Assembly (NCBI GenBank): GCA_037179515.1
Contig: JAXCGZ010007614.1
Location: 47,501 to 111,500, forward strand
Direction: 5' to 3'
Length of the DNA stretch: 64,000 nt
Source: Halocaridina rubra
Lineage: Eukaryota > Arthropoda > Malacostraca > Decapoda > Atyidae
Positions within the stretch are counted from its first letter, which is position 1. Each line of letters opens with the position of its first letter. The notes beneath the pieces are model-generated. The model saw nothing but the letters and a program-made list of their open reading frames with translations, ran no database searches and was not told the DNA's origin. The translations under genes and the position numbers were made by a program. Of the stretch, positions 42,249 through 53,459 are shown piece after piece.

Positions 42249-42251
<3 letters not shown>
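41269..42251 (+). mobile_element. Family B element, copy 3
   Basis: CACCTTGTTCCTTTTATGCG on the left and GAGAACTAGGTG on the right, with TA arrays on both sides. The antisense CR1-like fragment is at about 41455-41775, then a partial 180-bp unit (ATCCTCCTCCTCTTCTACC). Same layout as copy 1. Confidence 0.75.
41455..41775 (-). pseudogene. CR1-like LINE fragment in family B copy 3
   Basis: The minus strand carries the same block as 9648-9950 (GGTGTATAAATGG, GATTTAATCTTCATAAATT). A short deletion near 41545 removes part that is present in copy 1. Confidence 0.66.

Positions 42252-42342
<91 letters not shown>
42252..42342. repeat. (TA)n microsatellite between transposon ends
   Basis: About 45 TA units between family B (CTAGGTG) and a Tigger left end (TAGTAATCCCTCGC). 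Confidence 0.97.
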
Positions 42343-42345
<3 letters not shown>

Positions 42346-42347
<2 letters not shown>

Positions 42348-43889
42348 AATCCCTCGCTATATCACGGTTCACCTATTGCGAATTCAGTGCATTGTGGTTT
42401 TTTTGGCGAGCTTTTTTTTTTCTAGGTATATGCGAGAATATTAAAATATTAAAAAATCAATATTTTCAATATTTTTATTATTTTATTGAATTTTTTTTTA
42501 TTATTACTTAAGTGATAAAAAAATGTATTTCCCAGCCTAATATAATAAAACAGTAAGATATAGTAAAAACCATAAATTTAAATATGTAACTCTGCACCAT
42601 AGAAAGTATGATACTGGTATCGGCATTTCGGAAAACGCAAAGGGTCGCACCTACGTGAGCTAGCACATATTACAGTTTAGAGTATTTTCATTACTTTATT
42701 GATAAAAAAAGGTATTTCTTATCCTAAGAATAATAAAACAGTAAAAAATAGTAAAAATCATAAATATAAACATGTAGCACAGTTTTGCACCACATAAAAT
42801 ACAATACCAGTATCGGCGTTTCGGAAAATGAAAAAGGTCGCACCTACGTGAATTAGTACATATTAAAATTTACAGTATTTTCATTATTTTATTGATAAAA
42901 AAAAGTATTTCCTAGCCTAAGAATAATAAAACAGTAAAAACTAGTAAAAAACATAAATTTAAACATATAACTCACAGTATTGCACCATGTGAAATACTGT
43001 ACGATAGCATACACTGTATTGGCTTCTTTGATAACGCAGAGGCTTGCACCTACGTGAGATAGTTCATGGGATGCTATTGGCTGAAAGGGTGGGAGACGAC
43101 GAATCACATAATTGTTTTTCTGTATGTTCTGTATCATGGGGTCTGATTGGCTTTTGACTGAAGCTTGGTTCTCCCACCATCTTCCATTGTCTCGCCTCAC
43201 CCTTTCAGTCTAACTCACATGTGCGCCGTTTGCGTTGTGCTTCTTAATACGTTGTGCTTGTGATTTTGTTTGCCCACTTTTTTCAATCTCTGCAATGCCT
43301 CCCAAGCGTCCTTCATCTTCTAAGGCTTCTGGTAGTGAGCCTAAATGGCAAAGGAAGATGTTGACCATAGCAGATAAGGTAAAACTGTTAGATATGCTGA
43401 AGGAAGGAAGAAGGTCTCAACGAATTTACTATAGGTATTTTATATATATTTTTACCTTTACTGTATAAACCCTCCCTGCGCTGTTAATAAACCACCCTTT
43501 ACTTTATTAATAACAGCGCGCAAGTGTAAATTTATATGAACATGATATTATGAAGATTGAAAAAAAACATTAAAAACAAACAGCAAACAAACGTTCGATA
43601 TAATATCATCAGGGAAATAGCGTGTAGAGAATATATATATTTCATTTAAGTTTCCCATGTACAGTACGATATAAGTTTTCTTTGAACGAATTGTATGCGT
43701 TTTCTTTTTCTCTGCTGACTTTCTTCATGTTAAGCTTTTGTGCAGCATGGTCGATAGATAGAATAATGTTTAGAACCAAGGAATATTAATAATACTATAA
43801 TCTTGAAAATTAGATAAACCTCAAATAGAATGAGGAAATAAATATTTTATGAGTAAGATATTGTGCCTGAATAAGCATCATCTGATACG
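42346..43889 (+). mobile_element. Chimeric Tigger-type element
   Basis: The left end is GTAATCCCTCGCTATATCAC, with three 5' repeat units, then the transposase start (43295). Just after a small deletion the sequence switches to the reverse-oriented subterminal/180-bp block also seen at 7560-8000. It stops at GATACGGAG (43889), where a retroposon tail begins. A recombinant or nested structure; no right end. Confidence 0.7.
43295..43430 (+). pseudogene. Tigger transposase N-terminal fragment
   Basis: MPPKRPSSSKASGSEPKWQR followed by TIADKVKLLDMLKEGRR. Relative to the copy at 10566, about 27 bp that encode part of the recognition HTH are missing, between GAAGGT and TCAACGAA. The frame then leaves homology. 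Only part of the first HTH remains. Confidence 0.8.
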
Positions 43890-43972
43890 GAGGTAAGCAA
43901 ACAAACAAAAATTTATTTCTATTTTTGTACAATGGTTATTCTTCTAAGATTAAAAGTGACTTATAAGTAGAC

Positions 43973-44058
<86 letters not shown>

Positions 44059-44591
44059 GAAAATTAGAGAAGTACACTATAAAAAGCTTCCTTTCATTTT
44101 TGTATAAAGAGATAATAGAGTACTAACTAAGCAAAGGATACTATATAAATAAACTAAGACAGCTAGATAGATAGAAAATATACAGAGATGAACAAAGGAA
44201 GATATAAAAAATAAAAGAAGCAAGTTAATGTATAAAGGAAGCCACATAGCTTAGATTGGAAACGAGGAGTCAACAAAGCGAGAGAGAGAGAGAGAGAGAA
44301 ATCTGATAATAAACTTTCCTCCTTTTTAAATTCACTCTCTTTCTTCATTTCCTGATGGAACTTTAAAAGGATGCATCCATTTGCCATAAAAGTAGAGAAG
44401 AAAGAAACAGGGAAAGAAGAAGAAGTCAAATGAGAAAAAGGAAATGAAAGATGACGACAATAAATGGGGAAAGACTTTGAGAGAGAGAGAGAGAAACATC
44501 TTTAATTAACTCTTGTTCATTCAACTTAAACTACATTATTTATTGTAAAAATAATGTTTTGTTGACAGTTAATCATTTTAATGACAAATTC

Positions 44592-44629
<38 letters not shown>

Positions 44630-44642
44630 TATAATAATAATA

Positions 44643-44700
<58 letters not shown>

Positions 44701-44840
44701 CATCTCCACAATCATCATCAAAGGAAAATTGTTGTCGCCAATAATAATAATAATAATAAGATCTAAGGAGAATTTTGGAATAGATATTATGAAAGTAATG
44801 CAGAGGTATATTAAAACCCAGCAGAGAATTTGGAGTTTTC
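43890..44840. other. Retroposon tail, (ATT)n, (GA)n and palindromic-element half
   Basis: An antisense retroposon tail starts with AAACAAACAAAAATTTATTT (43900-43965), repeated at 44855-44935. (ATT)n is at 43976-44054 and short (GA)n at 44281-44300 and 44478-44493. (AAT)n at 44596-44700 and the right arm of the palindromic element (44700-44825, CATCAAAGGAAAATTG to CCCAGCAGAGAA) follow. No gene. Confidence 0.6.
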
Positions 44841-44845
44841 TGCCG

Positions 44846-45300
44846 TTCACCTAGCAAACAAATAAATAAACAAACATTTATTTCCATTTTTGTACAGTGG
44901 TTATTCTTCTGTAATTAAGAGTAACTTATAAGTAGACATGTAATTGAACTAATAAGTAAGAGGGTAATACATACAGTTAAATTAAATGTAGCTTTCCCAG
45001 AAATAATAATGCTGTAATAAAAATGTTAACAATAATGTTAATAATAAAGTAGTAATAATAACACTCAATACAGTATAGTTATTATTGGCATCATCACCAT
45101 ATTTGTTTTCCTTACAATGAGAATAATTAGTTCTTTGCTTAGAGAACAGAGAAGTCAATATCAGTTTACATATCGAGAGGTCAGTGTTTAGAGAAATTAC
45201 ATTAAATCATTAGGTTTAGGTTATGTGTGAGCAGCAACTATTTGTCCAAAAGAGAGCTATATAGATTGCCTTTGAAAGCTGCGAAGGAGGATGCATTTTT
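44846..45300 (-). mobile_element. Antisense retroposon 3' end and unassigned sequence
   Basis: A CAAATAAATAAACAAACA tail precedes a block shared with 43900-43965 (TTGTACAGTGGTTATTCTTC). After about 44945 the sequence is unassigned AT-rich DNA. Confidence 0.55.
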
Positions 45301-45309
45301 AAGATGGCT

Positions 45310-45500
45310 AATGGCACCAGCTACACTGATTATTCTTGGATATTCATTACACATCTTTTATAATCCCGTCACATCTGACAGGTCATTGCACTCTCCATCT
45401 CTGTTTCTCTTTACTTTATGTATTCTTCGTGCCCAGGCCCGATAAAGGCAGTTTAGTTTATTATTTTGTGACCCATCCTGGTGTCACGATCATTAATTTA
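45310..45500 (+). mobile_element. Short LINE-derived retroposon
   Basis: GGCACCAGCTACACTGATTA through CTGACAGGTCATTGCACTC to CCTGGTGTCACGATCATTAA, then a (TTTA)n tail. Same family as 2590-2810; this copy keeps the extra 5' GGCACCAGC. Confidence 0.75.
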
Positions 45501-45510
45501 TTTATTTATT

Positions 45511-45544
<34 letters not shown>

Positions 45545-45549
45545 TTTTA

Positions 45550-45616
45550 CTCGCCAAAAAAATCCACGATGCACTGAATTCGCGATAGGTGAATCGCGAT
45601 ATAGCGAGGGATTGCT
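45550..45616 (-). mobile_element. Tigger end, outward to the right
   Basis: The minus strand reads GCAATCCCTCGCTATATCGC then GAATTCAGTGCATCG, matching the left end of the copies at 4245 and 42346. The partner end is not evident. Confidence 0.65.
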
Positions 45617-45800
45617 TCCCCTTATAATGGAGTTGACTGAATCAAAGCAAAAAACTTGACTGTTTGTTGGAGGAAAGTACAAAGGAAGGAATTCCCATTC
45701 CCCTTGCTCCACTCTTCTAATTGACTCTTATGACATGCAGGGGAACAGCAGGGAGGTATTCTTGCCCCCCTCAATTGGACTGTTTATAAATGTCATATCC
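45617..45800 (+). mobile_element. SINE-C-like copy
   Basis: CCCCTTATAATGGAGTTGAC, then GACATGCAGGGGAACAGC and ATTCTTGCCCCCCTC, the same blocks as at 16295-16395. Confidence 0.55.
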
Positions 45801-46024
45801 CAGGTAGTGCGGCTGCAGAATTCTGCAACAAAGGGTTAGTAATCCTTTCATGAATGTTTTATATTCCTTGCCTCAGAACAGCTGCTTAAAAGGATAACGA
45901 TATGCCAGGTGTTTTGAAATCCAACTCCCTCCATTAGTTGAGCAATCATTGTTGACCTGCTGAGTTCAGCTGTCTATGGTGTTGTTGTTGTCGTTTGCTG
46001 TTTTATGTGTAACCTTTAATCTCC

Positions 46025-46170
46025 ATTCGAATGGGGGTAGACACAGGCAGGTTAGAGCCAAGAAATGAAGGCTGGATACCCTCCCTAGCTCTCTGCAATG
46101 GGCTCAAACACGAGTTTGTTTCTTCCCAAATTGAGTGTTCTAACCACTGCGTGCCTGCGGAGTCATATAA
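46025..46170 (-). mobile_element. tRNA-derived SINE (family V)
   Basis: The minus strand carries TCGTGTTTGAGCCC and the core GGGTATCCAGCCTTCATT followed by CTCTAACCTGCCTGTGTC. Confidence 0.65.
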
Positions 46171-46407
46171 AAATGTTTATATAAAGAAGTTCAGTACTGT
46201 AAGTACTGCACTGTGACCTATATCTGTTGATGTATTTTCTGTATATGGTAAAGTTATTTTAGCATGGATTAGTTTGCAAACTACACAGCATATCCACTTC
46301 ATTGTTTGAGGACATGTTTCAATAGCTGATATATATAAGATATATTTATAAGCTCTTAGAAATTATTTTAAGACACTTGTAAATGTCATTTTGATGGAAT
46401 TACACAG

Positions 46408-46588
46408 GTCCTTGATATAGCCGGCACTGCGCCTCAGCCAGCGGAGTACACTCCTCTAATGCTGCGAAAACCAGATGACAGGAGGCGTCTCACGCAAACT
46501 TGGAGATTTACAGAAGATGGCAGACTGTGTTGCGTACACGCCAACATGTTCGTTCAGGCTAAAGACGGATTTCTTGGCTTAGTACCAG
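46408..46588 (+). CDS. VPS13D: VPS13D exon b (beta-trefoil)
   Basis: 181 bp. Acceptor TTACACAG, donor G|GTAGAC, phase 0 in and 1 out. It encodes VLDIAGTAPQPAEYTPLMLR, then RRLTQTWRFTEDGRLCC and FVQAKDGFLGLVP. The LDIAG and QTWRF..DGRL..C pattern is a ricin-B (QxW) repeat as in VPS13D. Confidence 0.95.
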
Positions 46589-46699
46589 GTAGACTTCTTA
46601 CGAATGTGCTGATTAGAAGTAAAAACTCATAATCATGCATATGGTTATGTATATGTTGATTGTACTAGTACATACTGCTGTTGCTTTCTATTATCTAAA

Positions 46700-46970
46700 G
46701 TATGGGCATGTCATTTGGTTCATCCAATTGTGGCATGCAGCAGTCATTTGGTATATTCATTAATGCCATTTGATATATTAATCTATGCCATTTAGCAGTA
46801 TGGGCATGTCAATTGGTAAATCCAAGCCGTGCAGCTGTATGGGCATGTCTTTGGTATATTCATCTATGCCATTTAGCAGTACTGTATAGGCATGTTGTAT
46901 GGTATATTCATCTATGTCATATAGCAGTACAGACATGTCATGTGGTATCTTCAACCATTGCATTTGACAT
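46700..46970. repeat. Degenerate short tandem repeat in intron b-c
   Basis: GGCATGTC with TTTGGTATATTCATCTATGC recurs about five times, spaced about 40-50 bp after a longer first interval. It reads as poorly conserved and non-coding. Confidence 0.6.
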
Positions 46971-47499
46971 TTGTTTGATAACAGAGGACTGGAATATATG
47001 TGGTTGTTTAAATACTTATTGTTTATATTATATCCATAGGATATATGCAGGTTTTTTCATTTTGTATTGACGTGTGTATATAGCTTTCTTTTATTGAGTT
47101 TATGTATTAATAACTCTAACAGTTATTGTTTCATATTGGCGTTTTTGGTTCATTGTGAAATTTTTTCTTTGTTTTTTTTAATTATTGCAGGATCACATAG
47201 CTGGGGTTCATGGCAACTCTGTATGTATAATTGTTCTTATTGGAAGCTAATATTATTATGTGCTCTAGAGTATATGTAAATGGCTGTTAATTTTACTTTA
47301 AAATTAGATTCTTACTAATACAGCATTGAAAATTACGTACTGTGTATTACTAAATTTAATTTTTATTTGTCAGAATTTCTAGTGAACCTCCAGCATTGAA
47401 AAATATTTTTAAATTTTTACCTTTTTTAATTGTTTCTCTTTTCTTTTTTCTGTTCTTCCTACTAGTCGTATTATTGTAGCATGCTTTTTCATACATACA

Positions 47500-47590
47500 T
47501 AACTATACAATGGCTTCAGTTCCCCTTGTAAGGGGAATGGCTAAGTCAAAGCAGACACTTTCACCAGAAGTTAATACAACATGATCTCTC
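47500..47590 (+). mobile_element. SINE-C fragment
   Basis: CAATGGCTTCAGTTCCCCTT, GTAAGGGGAATGGCTAAGTC and TTCACCAGAAGTTAAT match 54555-54625. Confidence 0.6.
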
Positions 47591-48873
47591 ATTTTAGCTC
47601 ATAGAGATAATTTTAATTATTTAAATTTAATTTTTTTTTATAGATATATGTATATATAGTAGTTCTACATGATTATTGAGCTTATAGCTGTATAACTTTC
47701 TATGATATAGTTATTAACTATAGGCAGGAATGGTAGAAGCGTCTGTCATATCCTAGCTCCTGCAAACGTTTCAGGCAAGTTTTGAAGGTGTTTACCTAGA
47801 ATGAAGCAAGTACTCTTGTCAGCATAGACAAGAGATGATTTTTGTCCTTTCTCCTGTCTTGCACAATTTAATATAAAATAGCTCTTATTTTATTTTAGAT
47901 CTTGTTTTATACCTCTTTGGTGAAACACTTTTGTATATATGCTGATTTTTTATTGTAATAAATATTGTAAAAAAAACACACTACTCCATACGGAGTTCCG
48001 CTCCAGAAATGATTAATATACATTGGGCATTGTGATGTGAAAACACCTTTAATGTATAGTTACATGAAATGCCTAAGATTTCATTTGCTTTATTTTTTGT
48101 TGTTGATATATCTTTTAAACCTTTTCCAGTGAAGTGTCTGCATCTGCATTCTACCATAGTTTTACATATTTTTTCATTGTAAAATGTGTCTACTACCAGT
48201 ACCTCTGATATAATTCATTTCTCTCTTATGCACTTTATCAGCAAATACTACAGACTGTTTATTTTACACATTCTGTCACATCACAGTTTCCTTCCAGTAT
48301 GTATTATCATATACACACGTTCATTATTTCTCATGGCAGATTTTGTAGGTGTACGCATTGAAAAATCCTTGTAGTGGTAGTATTTTCCAACATACTAATA
48401 TTTAGTCAATGTATCCAACTTCCATATATGTAATGAATAATTTTTACTTGTTCTTGCATATATGTTTGTGTTGAAGTCAGTGGTGCATAGTTTAATGCAT
48501 TATTAATCTGTGATGCCTTTGTTCAGAGTGTGAATGCCTTCATTGAAATAAATTATATCGTACGCTTTGGTCATTTTCAGTATCAGTAGTTTTCTTTTAC
48601 TATTTTTATAGATTTTGTTTTGATGTATTATTATTGTATTTTCATATTGATATTTTTATGAAGATATGTTCTATTTAAATGGTTAAAATCTCTTCTTCTA
48701 CATACGTTGACATTTTGTTGTGAAAGATAGATATTTCAAATTATTAGTGTTCAAGCATTTAGCTGTCTCATATGTATAATATATAGAGAGAATTTGTAAT
48801 GTATCATACTCATATTGATAATATACTCATTATTTTCTTGCTCATTATATTGTAATATTTTTTTTCTTTTCAG
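47591..48873. other. Intron b-c remainder, no feature seen
   Basis: AT-rich. It ends in a strong polypyrimidine tract and TTTTCAG at 48873. Confidence 0.6.
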
Positions 48874-49052
48874 GGAATGATGTTGTTTTGGGCCCTCCAC
48901 AACTTGTATATTATGACACAATGCCCACTGGTGTACCATTGGAGCAAGCCATCAGCAGACAGCGTTTACGTCCTGGGTCGGGGGTGTTAGCTGTCAGAGT
49001 TGATACAGATGGTCCGACGCGTGTGTTACAAATTACTGATGTCCAGAGCAAA
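48874..49052 (+). CDS. VPS13D: VPS13D exon c (end of beta-trefoil)
   Basis: 179 bp. Acceptor CTTTTCAG, donor AAA|GTACGA, phase 1 in and 0 out. It encodes NDVVLGPPQLVYYDTMPTG, then RQRLRPGSGVLAVRV and DGPTRVLQITDVQSK. The RPGSG.L..RV..DGPTR.LQITD pattern is diagnostic for VPS13 proteins at the border of the adaptor-binding region. Confidence 0.95.
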
Positions 49053-49319
49053 GTACGATGTTGTACAGTCTTTTTTTTATTCTCTACCTATAGTAGAAAT
49101 AGTCCTTGGTGAATGTACTGAATATTTTTCTTTCTATAGATAATACCCTATTCTGCATAAGTCAGCAAAGTGTTTACAACCAAAACGAAGAGAGAATTGT
49201 AATATCTTTAGCGAGTAGCTATTGATATACTTTGAACAATCATACCAATTTACTTATAGTCTTGGAAGATATGCAAATGTCCACCTTAAAGAATTCACAA
49301 GGCCAACTCTGTGCACGTG

Positions 49320-49555
49320 TGTGATTACCTAAGTGTGATTACCTAATTGTGTTTACGGGAAAGAGCCCAAAGCTCGTATCTTCCCGTCTCCTGATCGCTT
49401 CCATTTTAGACTTAGTGATACTTATCATACCTGTCCTTAAAACTATGGATTGAGATAGCATTAACTACCTCCTCGCTTAGCCAATTCCAATTATCAACTA
49501 CTCTTACACTGAAAAAGTATTTCCTTACATCCTGCAAACAAGGTTTCTTATGAAG
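49320..49555 (-). pseudogene. CR1-like LINE C terminus
   Basis: The minus strand encodes a run including KKYFFSVRVVDNWNWLSEE, VVNAISIHSFKDRYDKY and then a 3' end with CGGGAAGATACGAGCTTTGG. The FF..R.V..WN.L...VV.A.S..SFK.R.D.Y pattern is the standard CR1/L2-group C terminus. A short 5'-truncated copy; fragments also at 17240-17300. Confidence 0.75.
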
Positions 49556-49824
49556 CGTGTGTAGCTGTAAAGTGAAGTGTACCTTCTCAAAACAGTCTAA
49601 TGAGATTTGTCAGTTTTAATGAAATCCAACTATATACTCTTATCGTATTGAAAATATATTATATTGTAGATTTGTAAGTTTAAAATTTATATACTTTGTT
49701 CTGTGATATTAAATGACTAGTGTTTAGAAATTCATTATTTAATTTGGATCATTTCATTGTCTATTTGAACTTCAGATAATGTTTTGTCCATTTGTTATTA
49801 TTATGCAAATGATGTTCGGGGGGG

Positions 49825-49985
49825 GACCACAGTAGCGCATTGGCTAACATTTGACTCAAAAGGTGACAGACCAGCATTCGAACCCACCTTAGGGCATTAG
49901 GAAGGGCACCCAGCAGTAACTCACCATTTCCAACTTGTCAGTATTCCCTCCATTATGGGAATTGATATGACACCTTAAAAATATT
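49825..49985 (+). mobile_element. tRNA-derived SINE (family V), best preserved copy
   Basis: The head has an A-box-like TAGCGCATTGGCTAAC and a B-box-like GCATTCGAACCC. The body has GGCATTAGGAAGGGCACCCA and a tail region ATGGGAATTGATATGACACC. Length about 160 bp. Eight other copies or fragments lie in the window. Confidence 0.75.
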
Positions 49986-50246
49986 AGTGGTATTTTGGGA
50001 GTAATAGAATATGCCATGTCTGAAATGGTTAATGGAAAGTTTCTGGCAGTCCTTTCCATTTTTATATAGTTTTTTTATGTCTGTATTCCTATGCAAGGCA
50101 GATCACGTATATTGTATTTATGTATATCTGTATGAATGCATGTTTATGTGGATCATAGAGGTAGCTTCAGAATTGAGCCCACATTTCATATCCTTGAGGA
50201 GAGAGTAACATGCTGTTCGTTATTCATTCTATGTGTATGTATACAG

Positions 50247-50381
50247 AATGCAAACTTGGTGGCAAGAACTGAGAGCGGGGATTGGGTTAGTATTATGGAA
50301 GAAGGAGGGACGACCACAATCAAGAAAACAAGCTCTGGTACTCTACTGAGTAAAGATGTGGCTAAACTGCAGGAAGTCCAG
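50247..50381 (+). CDS. VPS13D: VPS13D exon d
   Basis: 135 bp, phase 0 on both sides; acceptor TATACAG, donor CAG|GTAATT. It encodes NANLVARTESGDWVSIMEE, a Thr/Lys-rich linker and LLSKDVAKLQEVQ. This is a low-conservation linker between the beta-trefoil and the next beta-rich repeat. Its length is a multiple of three, so it could be skipped without a frameshift. Confidence 0.88.
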
Positions 50382-50844
50382 GTAATTAACAAGACTTTTT
50401 CTCTGCATATTTCTGTTATTATTTTATTTCACTCTAGAATTTTGAATATTAATGAAGAATGTGTATGGACTAAGAAAATGTGATTCTTTATGTCTCGTAT
50501 ACAGAGGTAGTGTCTGTGATGTATTTTGTATTGAATATACACGTTAGATTTTTATCTCTGTTTTATTATTAGTTCTTGTTCTTGCAAGTAAGATTAGAGA
50601 AAAAGAGTGTTTAGCACGGCTTTCAGTCATACTTAGACAGTTTATTTAGAGATATGAAATATTTTAAAAATGTTTTTGTAAAATTTCAGTTCTGTATTAA
50701 AACTAAAAAAAAAGATAAATATATGTTTGTATGTATAAATGTAATAAGTGAATAGCTTACCATAGGTCTTCTCTGTCATTGTAAATGATTTTTTTGCACA
50801 GTACTCCTAACCAATGTATATGAACTGTTCAACATAAGTATACA

Positions 50845-50905
50845 CTGGCCACAATCTCCCTTGTAAGGGGTGTGGCCGAGTCATATCACACTTTCATCAT
50901 AAGCC
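50845..50905 (+). mobile_element. SINE-C fragment
   Basis: CCACAATCTCCCTTGTAAGG, GGTGTGGCCGAGTCATATCA and TTTCATCATAAGCC, in intron d-e. Confidence 0.55.
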
Positions 50906-50943
50906 AAGCGAACTGTTAATAATATTTATTATTTCATTCACAG

Positions 50944-51096
50944 ATTCAGCTAAAAATCAAAGGGGGCATTGGCATATCAGTAATTCAAAGAAGCTCCCCT
51001 GAGGAGTTAATTTATATCCGATTAAGTGATATCATATTTGATTACCAGAGTACTCTTCTTCATAGAACTGTTGATTGCAGCATAAAAGATATTCAG
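50944..51096 (+). CDS. VPS13D: VPS13D exon e
   Basis: 153 bp, phase 0 on both sides; acceptor TTCACAG, donor CAG|GTACAG. It encodes IQLKIKGGIGISVIQRSSPE, then ELIYIRLSDIIFDY and LHRTVDCSIKDIQ. The GGIG.S.I....EEL.Y..L..I pattern is the conserved VPS13 'extended chorein/SHR-type' strand set. Its 3' 54 coding bases are duplicated in the following intron. Confidence 0.95.
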
Positions 51097-51235
51097 GTAC
51101 AGTTCTTTCTTGTATTCTGCATTTATTTAAGTAATATTATAATTAAATACCAGAGTACTCTGCTTAATAGAACTGTTGATTTCAGCATAAAGGATATTCA
51201 AGTACAGTTCTCTCTTATATTCTGCATTAAATTAA
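51043..51235 (+). repeat. Tandem duplication of the exon e 3' end
   Basis: Copy 1 (51043-51130) and copy 2 (51148-51235) are about 90% identical over 88 bp, separated by 17 bp. Copy 2 keeps an open frame, a GT donor (CAA|GTACAG at 51201/51202) and an AG immediately before AGT at 51154. It could thus act as a 48-nt in-frame exon (51154-51201, STLLNRTVDFSIKDIQ). Confidence 0.88.
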
Positions 51236-51349
51236 ATATAAAGTGCATGTACGTCAAGGTTCTGTATCATTATTTGCTTAATGAATGGGAAATAAATACC
51301 TAAAGTGTAGTTGAAAAAATTTATGCATCATGAGTGCTATGAGCCATGG

Positions 51350-51510
51350 GGCCCATGATGTCTTAGTGGATAAAATACTCGACTAAGGAAATGGCAGACC
51401 CGCGATCAAGCCCACCACATGGCATTAGGAATGGCATCCAGTCTTAATTTCCCAGCTCCAGTGTGTTTGTGTTCACCTCCCAAAAAGGGAATCAATAGTG
51501 ATGCATAAAT
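51350..51510 (+). mobile_element. tRNA-derived SINE (family V)
   Basis: TCTTAGTGGATAAAATACTC (A-box region), GCGATCAAGCCC (B-box region) and GGCATTAGGAATGGCATCCA. Confidence 0.72.
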
Positions 51511-51969
51511 GTTGAAAAAAATTGCTGTGAACCACTTCAGTGATTCTTAAAAGTGCCAAAATTATAACTGGATTGAAAATGAAAGCAGTGGATCATGGAA
51601 GTACTAAGAATTTACAGATATCTTCAACTACTCTAGGGTTTTTAATGCCTCTTATTAAATTTTACTTTTTATCACCTTTTTATTTCCTTTGTATTAACTT
51701 TTTTCCTTTGTAATATTACTATTGATGGACTTATTTTTCAATATGCTGTTTCTAAAGGAAGTGGTTATTTGATTTTTATTAACCATTAATCACTTGAATA
51801 TGGTATGGCTTGCAATATTATTTTCACACATTGTAGTAACGGAGATGTCATTTTAAAGATCACAAGTAAAGGTTGCATTTTTATACAGTGTTATCTGTAT
51901 GCTAGCATAAAATAATTAGACATTTTTCAAAAAATGTATCTTTTATTTCTTATGGTAGGATGGTAAATA

Positions 51970-52294
51970 ATTTTGGGGGCAGCGGTAGCTTCATGTTAGT
52001 GTGTGCAAGTCGAGAAGTGACAAGCCTAACTATTATTGGTTCGATTCTACCGTGAGGTGTTAGGAAAGGCATCCAGCCTTAATCCTCCAGCTCTAACATG
52101 TCTGTGTCTATCCTCATTTGAATGGGAACTAATTGTGATACATAATACGGTCCATTATTTGGAGACTGTGATAGCGCACGCAATTCGAGAAGCAACTAAG
52201 TGGGTCCAGGCCGACCAAGGAGTGTTAGAAGGGCGTTTAGCCTTAATTTTCTCAGCTCCAGTGTGTGTCTGTTCACCCCCAACCAGATTGGGAC
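51970..52294 (+). mobile_element. Two tandem tRNA-derived SINEs (family V)
   Basis: Copy 1, about 51975-52145: GGTTCGATTCTACC B-box and GGAAAGGCATCCAGCCTTAA. Copy 2, about 52150-52294: GTGTTAGAAGGGCGTTTAGC then CTCAGCTCCAGTGTGTGTCT. Both are in sense orientation with the host gene. A MITE sits in the tail of copy 2. Confidence 0.72.
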
Positions 52295-52296
52295 TA

Positions 52297-52638
52297 CAGT
52301 GATCCCCCGCTGGATCGCGTTTCTTGGTTCGCGTTTTCACTGTACCACAGTTTTTTTTTTTGCAAAAGTAATTGTAAAATACCTATGTACATGAGTATGT
52401 CATGTAATTACCACTTCATTCACCGTAATTTTATCTATCACTTTCATATAAATTTACGTTGCATGCTGTTATTTATGAAGTAAAGGGTGGTTTGTTAACA
52501 GTACAGGGAGGGTTTGTACAGTGTCAACGTAAAAATAAATTGAAATATCTATGTACATATAGGCTGATCCTACTTCGCGGTTTTCCTTTCTCGCGCCGGG
52601 TCCCGTAACCGAACTACCGCGATAAGGGGGGATCACTG
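52297..52638 (+). mobile_element. Complete 342-bp Tigger-type MITE with TA target duplication
   Basis: The ends are CAGTGATCCCCCGCTGGATC and, inverted, CAGTGATCCCCCCTTATCGC. TA is present at 52295-52296 and 52639-52640. Removing it joins the SINE tail (GGGACTA + ATTGTGATA). The interior is one subterminal unit (CTATCACTTTCATATAAATT, ACAGTACAGGGAGGGTTTG). No ORF. It is the simplest complete member of the family in this window. Confidence 0.9.
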
Positions 52639-52786
52639 TAATTGTGATAAATAAATGACTGACGGGTTAACTTGCATCACTAGGCATCTGGGTGAACAGG
52701 TAAATAATTTTATAATGATACTTAACAAACATATGAGAATCTATTAATCTCTTTAAAACAAACTTTTTTGTTCTCTTTTCCCTCAG

Positions 52787-52933
52787 GTTGACAACCAGCT
52801 TCTAACGGCACAGTGCCCAGTCGTACTGTATGTAACTCCCCAGAACAAGAGCGATGATACGCGCTACCTTCCAGCCATATACTTTTTCGCTCATCAGCTG
52901 AAATCCTCTTGCACAAATGCTTATATATATAAG
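52787..52933 (+). CDS. VPS13D: VPS13D exon f
   Basis: 147 bp, phase 0 on both sides; acceptor CCCTCAG, donor AAG|GTTAGG. It encodes VDNQLLTAQCPVVLYVTPQN, then YLPAIYFFAHQLKSS and NAYIYK. The VDNQL......P..LY.TP signature is found at this place in VPS13 proteins. Confidence 0.95.
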
Positions 52934-53459
52934 GTTAGGGTTACTGTGAAATATTCAAATTGTTGGTGGTAAGGTCCCCAGCTCTAACCTATCCATATCC
53001 ACCAACATTCAAGTGGGGATTTATAGTTACACCTAAAAGGCAAATAACAACTACATATGATTTTTATCCAATAATATTTAACGTGTAAGAAATTACTAAG
53101 TAATTGCCAAATTTACACATGTATATAATTCCCTGGTGTTCTTCCTGAGTCAATATCTTGTTTACATACACTACTTTTTTAGACTTTTAGTTGTTACGTG
53201 TATTTTTGCCAAGGTCTTCCAGCTCCCTTTTTACAATAGAATTAATTAATGCAATATCCAATGCGAAAGTTGAGTGTGTATGATAGAGTTTTTGAAATTT
53301 GACACTATACTGGTATACATTTTAGATGTTTGCTGTACTTTCTTGCCAATGTTGAGGGAAACCTTTTGAGATGCTTGGTTTTGGCTGGGTGGTTTATTCT
53401 GTTAAGTATATACTGTTGTTTTTGGTTTTCCTAAGCTGCCTGGCCAAACAACCCCATGT

